Part shown: positions 28,126-37,293 of the stretch, piece by piece | Numbering within the stretch: position 1 is the stretch's first letter | Layout of the letters: each line of letters starts with the position of its first letter | Assembly (NCBI GenBank): GCA_014654455.1 | Contig: JACWCY010000004.1 | Location: 42,070-106,069 of the forward strand | Length of the DNA: 64,000 nucleotides | Source: Pelagibacterales bacterium SAG-MED01 | GTDB taxonomy: Bacteria > Pseudomonadota > Alphaproteobacteria > Pelagibacterales > Pelagibacteraceae | Direction: 5' to 3' | Notes under the pieces: model-generated | Told to the model about the DNA's origin: nothing | The model's input: the letters and a program-made list of their open reading frames with translations, nothing else | The model's database searches: none | Translations under genes and position numbers: made by a program

Positions 28126-28716
28126 TTATAAAGAACCCTTAGTCGAAGGAATTGATTTTTTATTCCTTGGGTCCATTTCCAATGCAGTTCTGAGAGATCT
28201 TGCTAATCCTTTAAAGCAAGATTCAATAATGTGGTGACTATTATCCCCATAAATGTTTTCAACATGTAAAGTAATTCCAGCAGCTTGCGAAAAAGCCTGA
28301 AACCACTCTTTAAAAAGTTCTGTATCCATCTCTCCAAGTTTTTCCACTTTAAGCTTAACTTTCCAAATTAAATAAGGTCTATTGGATACATCAATTGCAA
28401 CACGCGTTAATGTTTCGTCCATTGGTATCATTGCATGCGCGTATCTTCTAATACCTACAAATTTTTTTGACGCTTTCTTTAAAGCTTCACCAATCGCAAT
28501 ACCAGTATCTTCCGTTGTGTGGTGTAGATCTATATGAGTATCGCCTTTCGCTTTGATATTCATATCTATTGATGAATGCTTAGACAATTGTTCAAGCATA
28601 TGATTTAGGAATCCTATTCCTGTGTCAATTTTGTATTTACCATTGCCATCAATGTTAAGATCAACACTAATGCTGGTCTCTTTTGTTTTTCTACTAATTT
28701 TGCCTTTACGCTTCAT
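28126..28716 (-). CDS. hisB: Imidazoleglycerol-phosphate dehydratase
   Basis: 196 residues, monofunctional (no HisB phosphatase domain, as usual outside enterics). Metal-binding motifs are [50 protein letters not shown] and the second set [19 protein letters not shown]. It is the first gene of the operon hisB-hisH-hisA-hisF-hisE-hinT-GNAT and is divergent from hslV across 91 bases. Confidence 0.97.
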   Translation of the reverse strand: MKRKGKISRKTKETSISVDLNIDGNGKYKIDTGIGFLNHMLEQLSKHSSIDMNIKAKGDTHIDLHHTTEDTGIAIGEALKKASKKFVGIRRYAHAMIPMDETLTRVAIDVSNRPYLIWKVKLKVEKLGEMDTELFKEWFQAFSQAAGITLHVENIYGDNSHHIIESCFKGLARSLRTALEMDPRNKKSIPSTKGSL

Positions 28717-28772
28717 AATTAAAAAGAGGTATACATATATTATCCAATTATGGCAATAATACTAAACCTGGA

Positions 28773-28800
28773 CTTGAACTATCAAATTTAATATCCATTT
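28773..28800 (+). promoter_or_regulatory. Heat-shock (RpoH/sigma-32-like) promoter of hslVU
   Basis: CTTGAA at 28773-28778, 16 bases, then CCATTT at 28795-28800, close to the sigma-32 pattern CTTGAA...CCATNT. The hslV ATG follows only 7 bases after the -10 element, so transcription would begin at or next to the start codon. No other good start is possible because the mature HslV N-terminus needs Thr2. Confidence 0.65.
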
Positions 28801-28807
28801 ATAAGCT

Positions 28808-29323
28808 ATGACAACGATTGTACTAGTAAGAAAAAACAATGAAGTAGTAGTTGCAGGAGATGGACAAGTAAGCATGGGTAACACTGTTGTAAAAAGCACT
28901 GCTTCAAAAGTAAGAAAAATTGAAAAAAGAGATGTTGTGGCAGGTTTTGCGGGATCTACAGCAGATGCTTTAACTTTGTTCGAAAGATTGGAAGCTAAAA
29001 TCGAAAAACATGCAGGTAATCTATCAAGGGCAGCAGTTGAATTAGCTAAAGATTGGAGAACTGACAAATATTTAAGAAGACTCGAAGCTCTAATGGCAAT
29101 TGGAGATAAAGAAAATAGTTATATTATTTCTGGAACAGGAGATGTTCTTGAACCAGAAGGTGACGTAATTGGAATAGGATCAGGTGGAAACTATGCTTTG
29201 GCAGCTGGAAAGGTTTTAATGAACACGGAAATGAACGCTGAACAGGTTGCTAAAAAAGCAATTGAGGTTGCATCTGAAATTTGTGTTTTTACAAATAATA
29301 ATATTAAAATTGAAAAAATATAA
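28808..29323 (+). CDS. hslV: ATP-dependent protease subunit HslV
   Basis: 171 residues; the proteolytic core of the HslVU (ClpYQ) heat-shock protease. The start [25 protein letters not shown] places the catalytic Thr directly after Met, fixing the start codon. [26 protein letters not shown] and [10 protein letters not shown] are typical. It overlaps hslU by one base. A heat-shock-type promoter ends 7 bases upstream, implying a leaderless message. Confidence 0.97.
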   Translation: MTTIVLVRKNNEVVVAGDGQVSMGNTVVKSTASKVRKIEKRDVVAGFAGSTADALTLFERLEAKIEKHAGNLSRAAVELAKDWRTDKYLRRLEALMAIGDKENSYIISGTGDVLEPEGDVIGIGSGGNYALAAGKVLMNTEMNAEQVAKKAIEVASEICVFTNNNIKIEKI

Positions 29324-30696
29324 TGGAAAAATCAAACGTTACACCTCTTGTCCAAAAAGATAAAAAATCAAACGAGAACGAGTCTTTAGTAAGCTCATTA
29401 TCTCCAAGAGAAATAGTTTCAGAATTAGACAGATTTGTAGTTGGTCAAAATAAAGCAAAAAAGGCTGTTGCAGTTGCTCTTAGAAATAGATGGAGACGAC
29501 AAGCTTTAAAAGGTGAGATGAAAAATGAAGTTTTACCAAAAAATATTCTTATGATTGGGCCAACGGGAGTTGGTAAAACTGAAATATCTAGAAGACTATC
29601 AAAGTTAGCTGAAGCACCATTTGTAAAAGTTGAAGCTACTAGATTTACAGAGGTCGGTTACGTTGGAAGAGATGTAGAACAAATTGTGAGAGATTTAGTT
29701 GAAATTGCTATTTCGATGGAAAAAGTGAAGAAGAGAAAAGAAGTTTTTGCTCAAGCACAAAAACTAGCTGAAGAAAAAGTTTTAGATGCCTTGGTGGGGA
29801 AAAAAGCAAGCTTAGCAACTAGAGAAAGTTTTAGAAAAAGATTAAGAAATGGTGATTTAGATAATAATGAAATCGAAATTGCAGTAAATGATGCGGGTGG
29901 TAGCAATACTTCTTTCGAAATTCCAGGAATGCCTGGAGCCAATGTTGGAATGATCAATATTGGTGAAATGCTAGGCAAATCTATGGGTACTAAAGAAAAA
30001 AAGAAAAAGATGTCAGTAAAGGAGTCACATGAAATTTTAATTAATGATGAGTCTGATAAATTAATTGAACAAGATAAAATTATTAAAGCTGCTAAAATTT
30101 CTACTGAGAATAATGGAATAGTTTTTTTAGATGAAATAGATAAAATATCAGGTAGAACGGACAGAGTTGGTGGCGATGTATCAAGGGAAGGCGTACAAAG
30201 AGATTTATTACCATTAATTGAAGGAACAACAGTAAGTACAAAATATGGGCCAATAAAAACTGATCATATCTTATTTATAGCATCTGGCGCTTTTCAGCTT
30301 GCTAAACCGTCTGATTTGCTTCCTGAGTTACAAGGAAGACTTCCTATAAGAGTAGAACTTGAAGCTTTAACAAGTGATGATTTTAAAAGAATATTAAAGG
30401 AACCAGACTTTAGTTTAATAAAACAATATGTTGCATTATTGAAAACTGAAAATGTTGATCTAGAGTTTTCAAATGATGGAATTGATACTATTGCTAATAT
30501 TGCTTCAGAAGTAAATGCAACTGTAGAAAATATAGGTGCGAGAAGATTACATACAATTATTGAAAAAATATTAGATGAAATAAGTTTTACAGCTACCGAT
30601 CGATCTGGTGAGAAAATAATTATCAATAAAGAATATATCAATAAAAATCTTGATAATTTAGTTAAAGATACAGATCTATCAAAGTTTATTTTATAA
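29323..30696 (+). CDS. hslU: ATP-dependent protease ATPase subunit HslU
   Basis: 457 residues; the AAA+ unfoldase of HslVU. Motifs are [33 protein letters not shown] near the N-terminus, Walker [12 protein letters not shown], the pore loop [13 protein letters not shown], Walker [12 protein letters not shown], sensor region [16 protein letters not shown] and the C-terminal tail ending LSKFIL, which docks into HslV. The I-domain is shorter than in E. coli only slightly. The 3' end overlaps the convergent Smr gene by 6 bases. Confidence 0.97.
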   Translation: MEKSNVTPLVQKDKKSNENESLVSSLSPREIVSELDRFVVGQNKAKKAVAVALRNRWRRQALKGEMKNEVLPKNILMIGPTGVGKTEISRRLSKLAEAPFVKVEATRFTEVGYVGRDVEQIVRDLVEIAISMEKVKKRKEVFAQAQKLAEEKVLDALVGKKASLATRESFRKRLRNGDLDNNEIEIAVNDAGGSNTSFEIPGMPGANVGMINIGEMLGKSMGTKEKKKKMSVKESHEILINDESDKLIEQDKIIKAAKISTENNGIVFLDEIDKISGRTDRVGGDVSREGVQRDLLPLIEGTTVSTKYGPIKTDHILFIASGAFQLAKPSDLLPELQGRLPIRVELEALTSDDFKRILKEPDFSLIKQYVALLKTENVDLEFSNDGIDTIANIASEVNATVENIGARRLHTIIEKILDEISFTATDRSGEKIIINKEYINKNLDNLVKDTDLSKFIL

Positions 30697-31104
30697 TTTT
30701 TTTTTTAAGAAAATATAAAATGCACCACTCCCACCATCTTTAATATTTGCATCTTGGGTTTCATTAATCATACTCATTAATTCGTTATCACTCTTAATAA
30801 ACTCAGGAATAGAATGTTTTAAAATTCCTAAATCTTTTGAAACATAAGGGTCTTTATCATTTTTTGAATGAAGACCTTTCCCAGTAACAATAATTAATTT
30901 ATTAACTTCCTGATTGTAAGCTTTGTAGATTAAATCTTTTATTTTTTTATTTGCTTCTTCTAAAGAATACCCATGAAAGTCAAAGGTTATAGTTTTTTTT
31001 ATTTTATTTTTTATGAATTGGTCATCTTTATCTGGTAGATTTTCACTATCAGATAAAAAATTTTCCCAATCTTTTTTATCTTTGTCTGAAATTTTACTAT
31101 TCAA
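30691..31104 (-). CDS. Smr/MutS2-type domain protein
   Basis: 137 residues. A charged N-terminus is followed by a Smr domain: [34 protein letters not shown] and the end [17 protein letters not shown] (the usual GGxGAxYVxL). Smr domains act as nucleases on DNA or on stalled-ribosome mRNA. It follows the Tim44-like gene without a gap; this neighbourhood (Tim44-like, Smr) is common in alphaproteobacteria. Confidence 0.9.
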   Translation of the reverse strand: MNSKISDKDKKDWENFLSDSENLPDKDDQFIKNKIKKTITFDFHGYSLEEANKKIKDLIYKAYNQEVNKLIIVTGKGLHSKNDKDPYVSKDLGILKHSIPEFIKSDNELMSMINETQDANIKDGGSGAFYIFLKKKL

Positions 31105-31701
31105 TTATGTTAAAATATCTACTAATTGCCAATTAGGATTTCTTGATTTTGTGTCTCTTGAGAAAACCCAAGTATCATATATTTTTTTAATTTTGTCTGG
31201 GTTACCTGATATAATTTTTTTATCTTTATCTTTTATACAAGTTATTACTTCACCTACAAAATCTACAGTGACTTTTAAAATGCTGTTTGTTTTTTTATGC
31301 TCTTTTATGTCAGCGCTATTAATACCAATAAATGTAATTTCAGCAAAATGGCCCCTTTTACTTCTTTCTTTAAGTGCACCATCAAATTGATCATGTATTT
31401 TTTTACTCAAAAGAGATTTACTTTTAGTAAGCTTATTATCATCATCACTAAAATCTGTAATTATAGTTTCATAGGCAATTTTGGCACCTTTTAGGAATTC
31501 TTTTTGAGCCTTTTCATCAAAATTTTCATTTAATTTAACTTCTACATTGGGATTAATGTTCTTTAATACTTCCTCAAATTGTGGTGGAGCTTTTCCTTCA
31601 AAGCCGGTTCTTTTACCTAAAATCCCTCTTAATCTTAAAAAAATAAAGCCAGCAATCATTGCAAGCAAAATAATGTCAATATACTCAAAACTATAATTCA
31701 T
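31105..31701 (-). CDS. Tim44/TimA-like domain protein
   Basis: 198 residues: an N-terminal membrane segment (about 7-24, IDIILLAMIAGFIFLRL), a polar linker with GKRTGFEGKAPP, and a Tim44-like C-terminal domain (AQKEFLKGAKIAYETIITDFS, LLSKKIHDQFDGALKERSKRGH, DTWVFSRDTKSRNPNWQLVDI). Bacterial TimA is thought to sit at the inner membrane and help proteins reach the membrane. It is divergent from fxsA across 59 bases, the conserved alphaproteobacterial order. Confidence 0.92.
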   Translation of the reverse strand: MNYSFEYIDIILLAMIAGFIFLRLRGILGKRTGFEGKAPPQFEEVLKNINPNVEVKLNENFDEKAQKEFLKGAKIAYETIITDFSDDDNKLTKSKSLLSKKIHDQFDGALKERSKRGHFAEITFIGINSADIKEHKKTNSILKVTVDFVGEVITCIKDKDKKIISGNPDKIKKIYDTWVFSRDTKSRNPNWQLVDILT

Positions 31702-31760
31702 ATTAAGATAACTTAATTACTATGTTGAATAATTTCAACTAGCAATTACATTAAAGACAA

Positions 31761-32186
31761 ATGAACACAGTTTTATTAACTATTATTTTGGTCCCAATTA
31801 TTGAAATATATCTATTTATAAAAATAGGTTCTCAAATTGGAGCGTTTAATACAATTTCATTAATATTTATTACAGCTGTAATCGGTGTAATTTATGCAAG
31901 ATACGAGGGCTTAAATACTATGAGGTCTGGATTTTCACAATTAATAAAAAATGAATTACCGGCTTATGAAATAATTTCAGGAGCAGCTATTGCGTTTGCT
32001 TCTCTTCTTTTAATTATACCGGGATTTGCTACAGATGTTTTGGGATTTTTATTAATTTTTCCTTTAACAAGAAAATTAATTTTTGGCAAACTATCTAAAA
32101 AATTTAAAAGTAAGACAACAACAAAAAAACCTTATATAGAAGGTGAGTTTGAAGATATTAAAGATGACGATGACAGAAAATTATAA
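31761..32186 (+). CDS. fxsA: FxsA family membrane protein
   Basis: 141 residues with three or four hydrophobic segments and the FxsA pattern PIIEIYLFIKIGSQIGAFNTISLIFITAVIGVIYARYEG, then LLIIPGFATDVLGFLLIFPLTR and a basic/acidic tail. FxsA suppresses F-plasmid exclusion of T7 in E. coli; its normal role is unclear. Its 3' end overlaps secB by about 23 bases. Confidence 0.92.
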   Translation: MNTVLLTIILVPIIEIYLFIKIGSQIGAFNTISLIFITAVIGVIYARYEGLNTMRSGFSQLIKNELPAYEIISGAAIAFASLLLIIPGFATDVLGFLLIFPLTRKLIFGKLSKKFKSKTTTKKPYIEGEFEDIKDDDDRKL

Positions 32187-32592
32187 AATTTTAGGAAAAT
32201 ATATAAAAGATATGTCTAGTGAAACTGCTGATATTGAAACTTACATGTTTGTTAAAGATTATATTTCAAAATATCAACTTAATATAGACATCACATCAAA
32301 AGCATTAAAAGATAAACTTGTAGAAATTAATACGACTTTAAAGTTTGAGGATAAAGAAGAAAATAGTAAGAAATCTTATTTTGAAATTATTTTTGCAACT
32401 ATTGTTAAGGTAGGGGATGATATAAAAGAAAAAAAAGAATTAGAGAAAATAATTTTATGTGATGTTCAAAAAGAAATTTATTCAAGCCTTGAAAAAGCAT
32501 TTTTAAACTTATTACACAACTCTGGTTATCCAAATATTAAGTTTGAAAAAAAAATAGATTTTGAAAAACTTTACAACGAAAAATTTAATTAA
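32164..32592 (+). CDS. secB: Protein-export chaperone SecB
   Basis: 142 residues from the ATG at 32164 (another ATG two codons on). A GTG 21 bases earlier is open but gives no SecB-like residues. The short, divergent SecB sequence keeps YIKDMSSETADIETY near the start, LKFEDKEENSKKSYFEIIFATIVKV in the peptide-binding groove region and HNSGYPNIKFEKKIDFEKLY at the end. SecB holds precursors unfolded for SecA. Gene order with dnaQ, coaE and fxsA supports the call. Its 3' end overlaps dnaQ by 8 bases. Confidence 0.88.
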   Translation: MTMTENYKILGKYIKDMSSETADIETYMFVKDYISKYQLNIDITSKALKDKLVEINTTLKFEDKEENSKKSYFEIIFATIVKVGDDIKEKKELEKIILCDVQKEIYSSLEKAFLNLLHNSGYPNIKFEKKIDFEKLYNEKFN

Positions 32593-33250
32593 AAAAATTT
32601 TTTTTTAAATTAGAATTTAAATATTTTTTATGATTTTTAATTTCTAATTCAGTTGGTAAGACAACCTCTTTATAATATAATATATCTTTACTATTAAATT
32701 CTTTTATATCAGTTTCTTTATTTGAAAAATCTAAAGTTGGCTCCTTTTGATCAATTAAATTTATATACACTTTGGATAAAAGATCACAATCTATTAAAGC
32801 TGTGTGTTTTGATCTTTTAGAATTATCAATTTTATATCTTTTACAAAGTGCATCTAAACTTACTGATGATCCAGGGAATTTATCTCTTGCTAAAGTTAAA
32901 GTATCAACAATTTCATTTTCAATTTTTTTTTTACCCAAAATTTGTAATTCATTATTTAAATGTAATAAATCAAATTCTGAGTTGTGGATAATTAATTTTT
33001 TGTCTTTGATAAACTCTAAAAATTCATCTGCTATTTCAGAAAATTTTTTCTTAGATGATAAAAATTCATCTGTGTATCCATGAACTTCTAAAGCTTTTTG
33101 TGATACTTTTCTTTCAGGATTAAGATAATAATGAAATTTATTGTTTGTTGGGAATAAATTATCGAGTTCAACACAGCCTATTTCAACAATTCTATGACCT
33201 TCTTTTACTGAAAGACCTGTGGTTTCAGTATCTAGAACAATTTCTCTCAT
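32585..33250 (-). CDS. dnaQ: DNA polymerase III epsilon subunit (3'-5' exonuclease)
   Basis: 221 residues. DEDDh exonuclease motifs: Exo I VLDTETTGLS, Exo II LIIHNSEFDLLHLN, Exo III KHTALIDCDLLSKVY. It proofreads for the replicative polymerase. The C-terminal tail (about 180-221) that contacts the alpha subunit is Lys-rich and variable. It abuts coaE and belongs to the minus-strand block ppsR-maf-aroE-coaE-dnaQ leading away from the probable origin. Confidence 0.95.
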   Translation of the reverse strand: MREIVLDTETTGLSVKEGHRIVEIGCVELDNLFPTNNKFHYYLNPERKVSQKALEVHGYTDEFLSSKKKFSEIADEFLEFIKDKKLIIHNSEFDLLHLNNELQILGKKKIENEIVDTLTLARDKFPGSSVSLDALCKRYKIDNSKRSKHTALIDCDLLSKVYINLIDQKEPTLDFSNKETDIKEFNSKDILYYKEVVLPTELEIKNHKKYLNSNLKKNFFN

Positions 33251-33820
33251 TTATAAAATTTTTTTTAAAATATTCTTTATATCCTTTTTAACAGATTTTT
33301 TTGTAAAATTATTTTTAATTACAAAGTGAGATTTTTTTTTTTTATAATCAAGTGGTAGTTGTATACTTTTAAATTTATTTAATAATTTCTGATTATAATT
33401 TGGTCTTTTCATTAATCTTTTTGAGATATTTAATTTTTTTGATTGAACAAATATCAATATATCATTTTTTTCATTAATCTTATTTTCTAATAAAAGCGGT
33501 ATATCTAAAATTGTAATTTTTTTATTTTTATTTTTTTTCAAAAAAATATTCAATTTTTTTCTTACTTCTAAATGAACAATTTTAACGATTTTTTTTAAAT
33601 TTTGCTTATCAGATAAAATAGCGGTGGAAATTTCATTTTTATTTATTGGAAATGAAAAAATATATTTTGGTAAAACTTTTTTTAATTTAATAAAAATTTT
33701 TTTATTATTACGATAAATTTTTTTTACTTCATCATCTGCATTAAATGTAGGGTAACCAAAATTTCTAGCTATATAACTTTTTCCTGACCCTATGTCGCCT
33801 AAAATACCAATTTTAATCAT
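33251..33820 (-). CDS. coaE: Dephospho-CoA kinase
   Basis: 189 residues; adds the 3' phosphate of CoA. The P-loop is ILGDIGSGKSYIA (residues 5-17), then TFNADDEVKKIY and ITILDIPLLLENKI with the conserved DIPLLxE. The C-terminal half is very Lys-rich. It overlaps aroE by 4 bases. Confidence 0.94.
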   Translation of the reverse strand: MIKIGILGDIGSGKSYIARNFGYPTFNADDEVKKIYRNNKKIFIKLKKVLPKYIFSFPINKNEISTAILSDKQNLKKIVKIVHLEVRKKLNIFLKKNKNKKITILDIPLLLENKINEKNDILIFVQSKKLNISKRLMKRPNYNQKLLNKFKSIQLPLDYKKKKSHFVIKNNFTKKSVKKDIKNILKKIL

Positions 33821-34611
33821 TGTTCTAAAAGTCTAAAAACCTTTTCATCTATTTCTGGCCAAACACCATGCCAAAGTTTAAAAGCAGCTGAGGCTTGATG
33901 AATAAACATCATTTTCCCATTTTCTGTAATATTTCCCAAACTTTTACCTTTTTTTAAAAATTTTGTTTCATTGGGATTATAAATTAGATCGTAAAAAAAT
34001 TTATTTTTACTCAGTTTAGAAAAATCTAAATTCATCTCATCTTTATTATTTAAACCTATACTCGTAGCATTTATTATCATGTCAAAATTTGGCATATCAC
34101 CCCAATTAACAACATCTATATCTTTAAATAAATTTTTTAAATTTTCAGCCTTGTCTCTTGTTCTATTACTCACTGTAATTTTGGAAACTTTCAATTTTTT
34201 AAGAGCAAAAATTATAGAGGACACAACACCACCAGCTCCTAAAATTAAAATTTCTTTGTTCAATAAATTAAATTTTGTTTCTTTAATTCCAGACTCAAAA
34301 CCAAAAATATCTGTGTTATGTCCTATTACTTGTTCTTTATCCAAAAAAATAGTATTTACTGATTGAGTACTATTAGCTTCTGGGCTTAACTTTTCTAAAT
34401 AAGGGATAATTTTTTTTTTAAAAGGAACTGTTATATTAATACCACTAACTCTTTTTTCTTTTATTTCCAAAATTAAATTTTTTAAATCTTCATCTTCTAT
34501 TTTTTTTTTATCATAAACTGCTTCAATATTATTATGTTGTATCCAATAATTATGTAATAAAGGTGACAATGAATGATCTATAGGGTTTCCTATAACAAAA
34601 TATTTTTTCAT
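33817..34611 (-). CDS. aroE: Shikimate dehydrogenase
   Basis: 264 residues; NADPH reduction of 3-dehydroshikimate in aromatic amino-acid synthesis. Motifs are VIGNPIDHSLSPLLHNYW, the catalytic Lys in NITVPFKK, HNTDIFGF, the NADP loop LGAGGVVSSI, VSNRTRDKA, INATSIGLN and MFIHQASAAFKLW. It overlaps maf and coaE by 4 bases each. Confidence 0.97.
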   Translation of the reverse strand: MKKYFVIGNPIDHSLSPLLHNYWIQHNNIEAVYDKKKIEDEDLKNLILEIKEKRVSGINITVPFKKKIIPYLEKLSPEANSTQSVNTIFLDKEQVIGHNTDIFGFESGIKETKFNLLNKEILILGAGGVVSSIIFALKKLKVSKITVSNRTRDKAENLKNLFKDIDVVNWGDMPNFDMIINATSIGLNNKDEMNLDFSKLSKNKFFYDLIYNPNETKFLKKGKSLGNITENGKMMFIHQASAAFKLWHGVWPEIDEKVFRLLEQ

Positions 34612-35192
34612 TTATAATTATTCAGATATTCTTTGATTTTTTTGATTGGCAAACCCATAATAGTATCTTCATCACCCTCTATATTTAAAAAAAGGTTTCT
34701 ACCCTCACCTTCAATTTGATAAACATTATAAGCGTATAAAGCTTCGTCGGATATTTTTAGTAAATAATTTTTCAATTCTTCTTCTGTCATTTCTTTCATT
34801 GTTAATGAGGCTTTATCTGTAAAATTCCAAATCATTGACCCATTCTTTGAAATGCAAACTGAACTAACTAAATAATGTTTTTTACCATTTAATTTTTTTA
34901 AAATATTAAGTGCTTCTTCTCTATTCTTTGGCTTAGATATTAATTCACCTTCTAAATCAATTACACTATCAGCTCCCAAAACCAAACTACCATTGTTGTT
35001 TTGGCTTACCTTGTTTGCTTTGTGCTCAGCTAAACTTTTTGAAATGATTTCTGGTGAGGCCCTTTCTTTTAATAAGCTAAGTTTAATAATATCTTCATCA
35101 ACATTTGATGGTTTAACTTGATTAAATATATTGTGTTTATCTAATATTTCTTTTCTCACCTTGCTTTTAGAAGCTAAAATTATTTTATCCAT
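34608..35192 (-). CDS. maf: Maf-like nucleoside triphosphate pyrophosphatase
   Basis: 194 residues; Maf/HAM1-type house-cleaning of non-canonical nucleotides. Visible are ILASKSKVRKEIL at the start (usual SxSPRR is SKSKVRK), LGADSVIDLEGELISKPKNREEAL and YNVYQIEGEGRNLFLNIEGDEDTIMGLP. It overlaps ppsR by 8 bases. Confidence 0.94.
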   Translation of the reverse strand: MDKIILASKSKVRKEILDKHNIFNQVKPSNVDEDIIKLSLLKERASPEIISKSLAEHKANKVSQNNNGSLVLGADSVIDLEGELISKPKNREEALNILKKLNGKKHYLVSSVCISKNGSMIWNFTDKASLTMKEMTEEELKNYLLKISDEALYAYNVYQIEGEGRNLFLNIEGDEDTIMGLPIKKIKEYLNNYK

Positions 35193-36009
35193 TTTTTTTA
35201 TATATTTCGTATATTTTTATTATTGATGCGGCAGTTTCTTCTACTGATTTTCTTGTAACATCAATAGTAGGCCATTTATATTTTTTAAATGTGCCTTTAG
35301 CCTCGTCAACTTCTTTTTTAATTTTATCAAGATCTGTGTAAGATTTGTTTTCTGTTTCTTTAATTGTATTCATTCTATTTTTTCTAATGTCAACAAGTCT
35401 TTCAGGCTCTGTATTCAAACCAACCACACAAGTAATTTTTGGGTTTTCTTTTAAAATTTGTGGAATAGAGTTTTTGTTTATTAAAGGAATGTTTGATGTT
35501 TTAAAGCCCTTGTTGGCAAGATAAATTGATGTGGGTGTTTTGCTGGTTCTGCTAACCCCTAATAAAATTATATCTGATTTGCTTATTTCCTTAACAAGAT
35601 TTCCATCATCATGGTTCATTGTAAATTGGATGGCCTCTATTCTTTTATAATATTCATCATTTAAAGCATGTTGCCCGCTCGGCTGGTGTGATGCTTTTTG
35701 ATTAAGAAGTTTTGAAAAACTTAATATGAGATCTCCTAAAACCCCAAAACATGGGATTTTTTTATCATCACTGGTATTTGCAAGATATTTGGCCAAATTG
35801 CTATCAACTATAGAATATAAAATAATAGAGTTAGAGTTTTTTTCTGCATCAAATAAAATTTTTAAAATTTGATTTTCTGTTCTAGTGAAGGAATAAGTGT
35901 GAATTTTATAATCTATATTTTTAAATTGAGCTTTTATGGCAAGAAAGATTCTGTCTAGAGTTTCCCCCGTTGAATCTGAAATAAGATAAATTTGATATGT
36001 ATTATTCAT
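35185..36009 (-). CDS. ppsR: Pyruvate, water dikinase regulatory protein / kinase-pyrophosphorylase (DUF299)
   Basis: 274 residues. The start IYLISDSTGETLDRIFLAIKAQF and the P-loop DIILLGVSRTSKTPTSIYLANKG (near 145-167) define the family, a bifunctional ADP-dependent kinase and Pi-dependent pyrophosphorylase acting on PEP synthase or PPDK. It is the first gene left of the probable origin, in the place of the Caulobacter gene that flanks Cori, and transcribed away from it. Confidence 0.94.
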   Translation of the reverse strand: MNNTYQIYLISDSTGETLDRIFLAIKAQFKNIDYKIHTYSFTRTENQILKILFDAEKNSNSIILYSIVDSNLAKYLANTSDDKKIPCFGVLGDLILSFSKLLNQKASHQPSGQHALNDEYYKRIEAIQFTMNHDDGNLVKEISKSDIILLGVSRTSKTPTSIYLANKGFKTSNIPLINKNSIPQILKENPKITCVVGLNTEPERLVDIRKNRMNTIKETENKSYTDLDKIKKEVDEAKGTFKKYKWPTIDVTRKSVEETAASIIKIYEIYKKNG

Positions 36010-36291
36010 GTATTAAAAGTTAATAACTTTGTATTATTTAAATCATATTAAATATTTTTAACATTTTTAAATTTATGTTGTAAAACTAGGTTTTTATTAA
36101 CATTATTAAACACTTGTATAAAGTTTTTCTGTTTTTTGGCAGTTTTGTGAATAAGCTACAATTTTACTTATATATTTAATAAATATTAAGGTCTAAATGT
36201 TAGTAATTAGTTAATAAAATGTTTACTAAATTTAATCATCTCTATTCACAAGTTATACTAACAATACTATCAATTATATTTAATTATTAAT
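36010..36291. other. Probable chromosomal replication origin (oriC)
   Basis: A 282-bp non-coding, strongly AT-rich gap between divergent ppsR and hemE. It contains a perfect DnaA box (TTATTCACA, minus strand, 36146-36154) and an 8/9 box (CTATTCACA, 36242-36250), with long A/T stretches that could unwind. The same neighbours flank the Caulobacter origin and hemE borders the Rickettsia origin. Genes on both sides run outward. parS and parAB lie 7-9 kb to the right. Only two good boxes are visible, fewer than in many origins. Confidence 0.72.
36146..36154 (-). promoter_or_regulatory. DnaA box (perfect TTATTCACA)
   Basis: The minus strand reads TTATTCACA, a full match to the DnaA consensus TTATNCACA, in the ppsR-hemE gap. 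Confidence 0.7.
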
Positions 36292-37293
36292 ATGTCACCA
36301 ATTAAAGAAGTAATTATCAATAATAAAACTAACGTTAATCCAATATGGATTATGAGACAAGCAGGCAGATATCTCCCTGAATTCAGAGAAATAAGGAAAA
36401 AAAATACTGATTTTATTAAATTATGCCTTAATCAAAACTTATCGTCGGAGATAACTTTACAACCATTAAAAAGATTTGAATTAGATGCTGCAATAATTTT
36501 TTCAGATATATTAATGTTGCCTTATGGATTGAATCAAAAAGTTAGTTTCAAAAAAAATTTTGGACCGATATTAGGTCAACTTAATTTGAATGAAATCTCT
36601 AAATTAGATGATGTTGATTTTGTTGAAAGAGTTTATCCAGTTTATAAAGCAATTGATTTAGTCAGTAAAAACGATCTAACGAAGAACAAAAGTACAATTG
36701 GATTTGTGGGAGCTCCCTGGACTTTATTAGTTTATATGATCAATCAGCAATCTCCAAAGGTAAAATTAAAAGATAATTTTTTTAAAGATAATTTTTTAAT
36801 CAATAGAACACTTGTTGTTTTAGAAAAATTTTTAAAGATTCATATTAAAAATCAAATTGAAAGCGGTGCAGAAATAATTCAAATTTTTGATAGTTGGGCA
36901 GGTTTATTAAGTGAAAATGATTTACCAAATTATGTTTATATTCCTACTTTAAATTTAGTAGAATATGTTAAAACATTAAATACCCCCGTTATATGTTTCC
37001 CTAGAGGAATTAAAAACTATAAGAACTATTGTGAAATAGTAAAACCAGACGCAATTTGTATAGACTATGAAATAGATCCAGTTCAAATCGAAAAAGAAAT
37101 CAAAATCCCAGTCCAGGGCGGGATGAGCCCAAAGATTCTGTTAACAAGTAAAGAAAATTTAAAAAAAGAGGCTAAAAAATATTTAGATATATTTAAAGAT
37201 CATCCATACATATTTAATTTGGGGCACGGTGTGTTACCAGAAACAAATCCAGATATGATGGATTATTTGGTCAAAATGGTAAAAGATTATTAA
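36292..37293 (+). CDS. hemE: Uroporphyrinogen decarboxylase
   Basis: 333 residues; converts uroporphyrinogen III to coproporphyrinogen III. The signature PIWIMRQAGRYLPEFRE is at the N-terminus, then IIFSDILMLPYGL, GFVGAPWTLLVYMI, IFDSWAG and FNLGHGVLPETNPD. It is the first gene right of the probable origin and the stop abuts the hemH start with no spacer. Confidence 0.97.
   Translation: MSPIKEVIINNKTNVNPIWIMRQAGRYLPEFREIRKKNTDFIKLCLNQNLSSEITLQPLKRFELDAAIIFSDILMLPYGLNQKVSFKKNFGPILGQLNLNEISKLDDVDFVERVYPVYKAIDLVSKNDLTKNKSTIGFVGAPWTLLVYMINQQSPKVKLKDNFFKDNFLINRTLVVLEKFLKIHIKNQIESGAEIIQIFDSWAGLLSENDLPNYVYIPTLNLVEYVKTLNTPVICFPRGIKNYKNYCEIVKPDAICIDYEIDPVQIEKEIKIPVQGGMSPKILLTSKENLKKEAKKYLDIFKDHPYIFNLGHGVLPETNPDMMDYLVKMVKDY

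Noticed and set aside
36110..36122. Additional DnaA box near CTTGTATAA
   Set aside because: Two mismatches to the consensus in AT-rich DNA; too weak to list.
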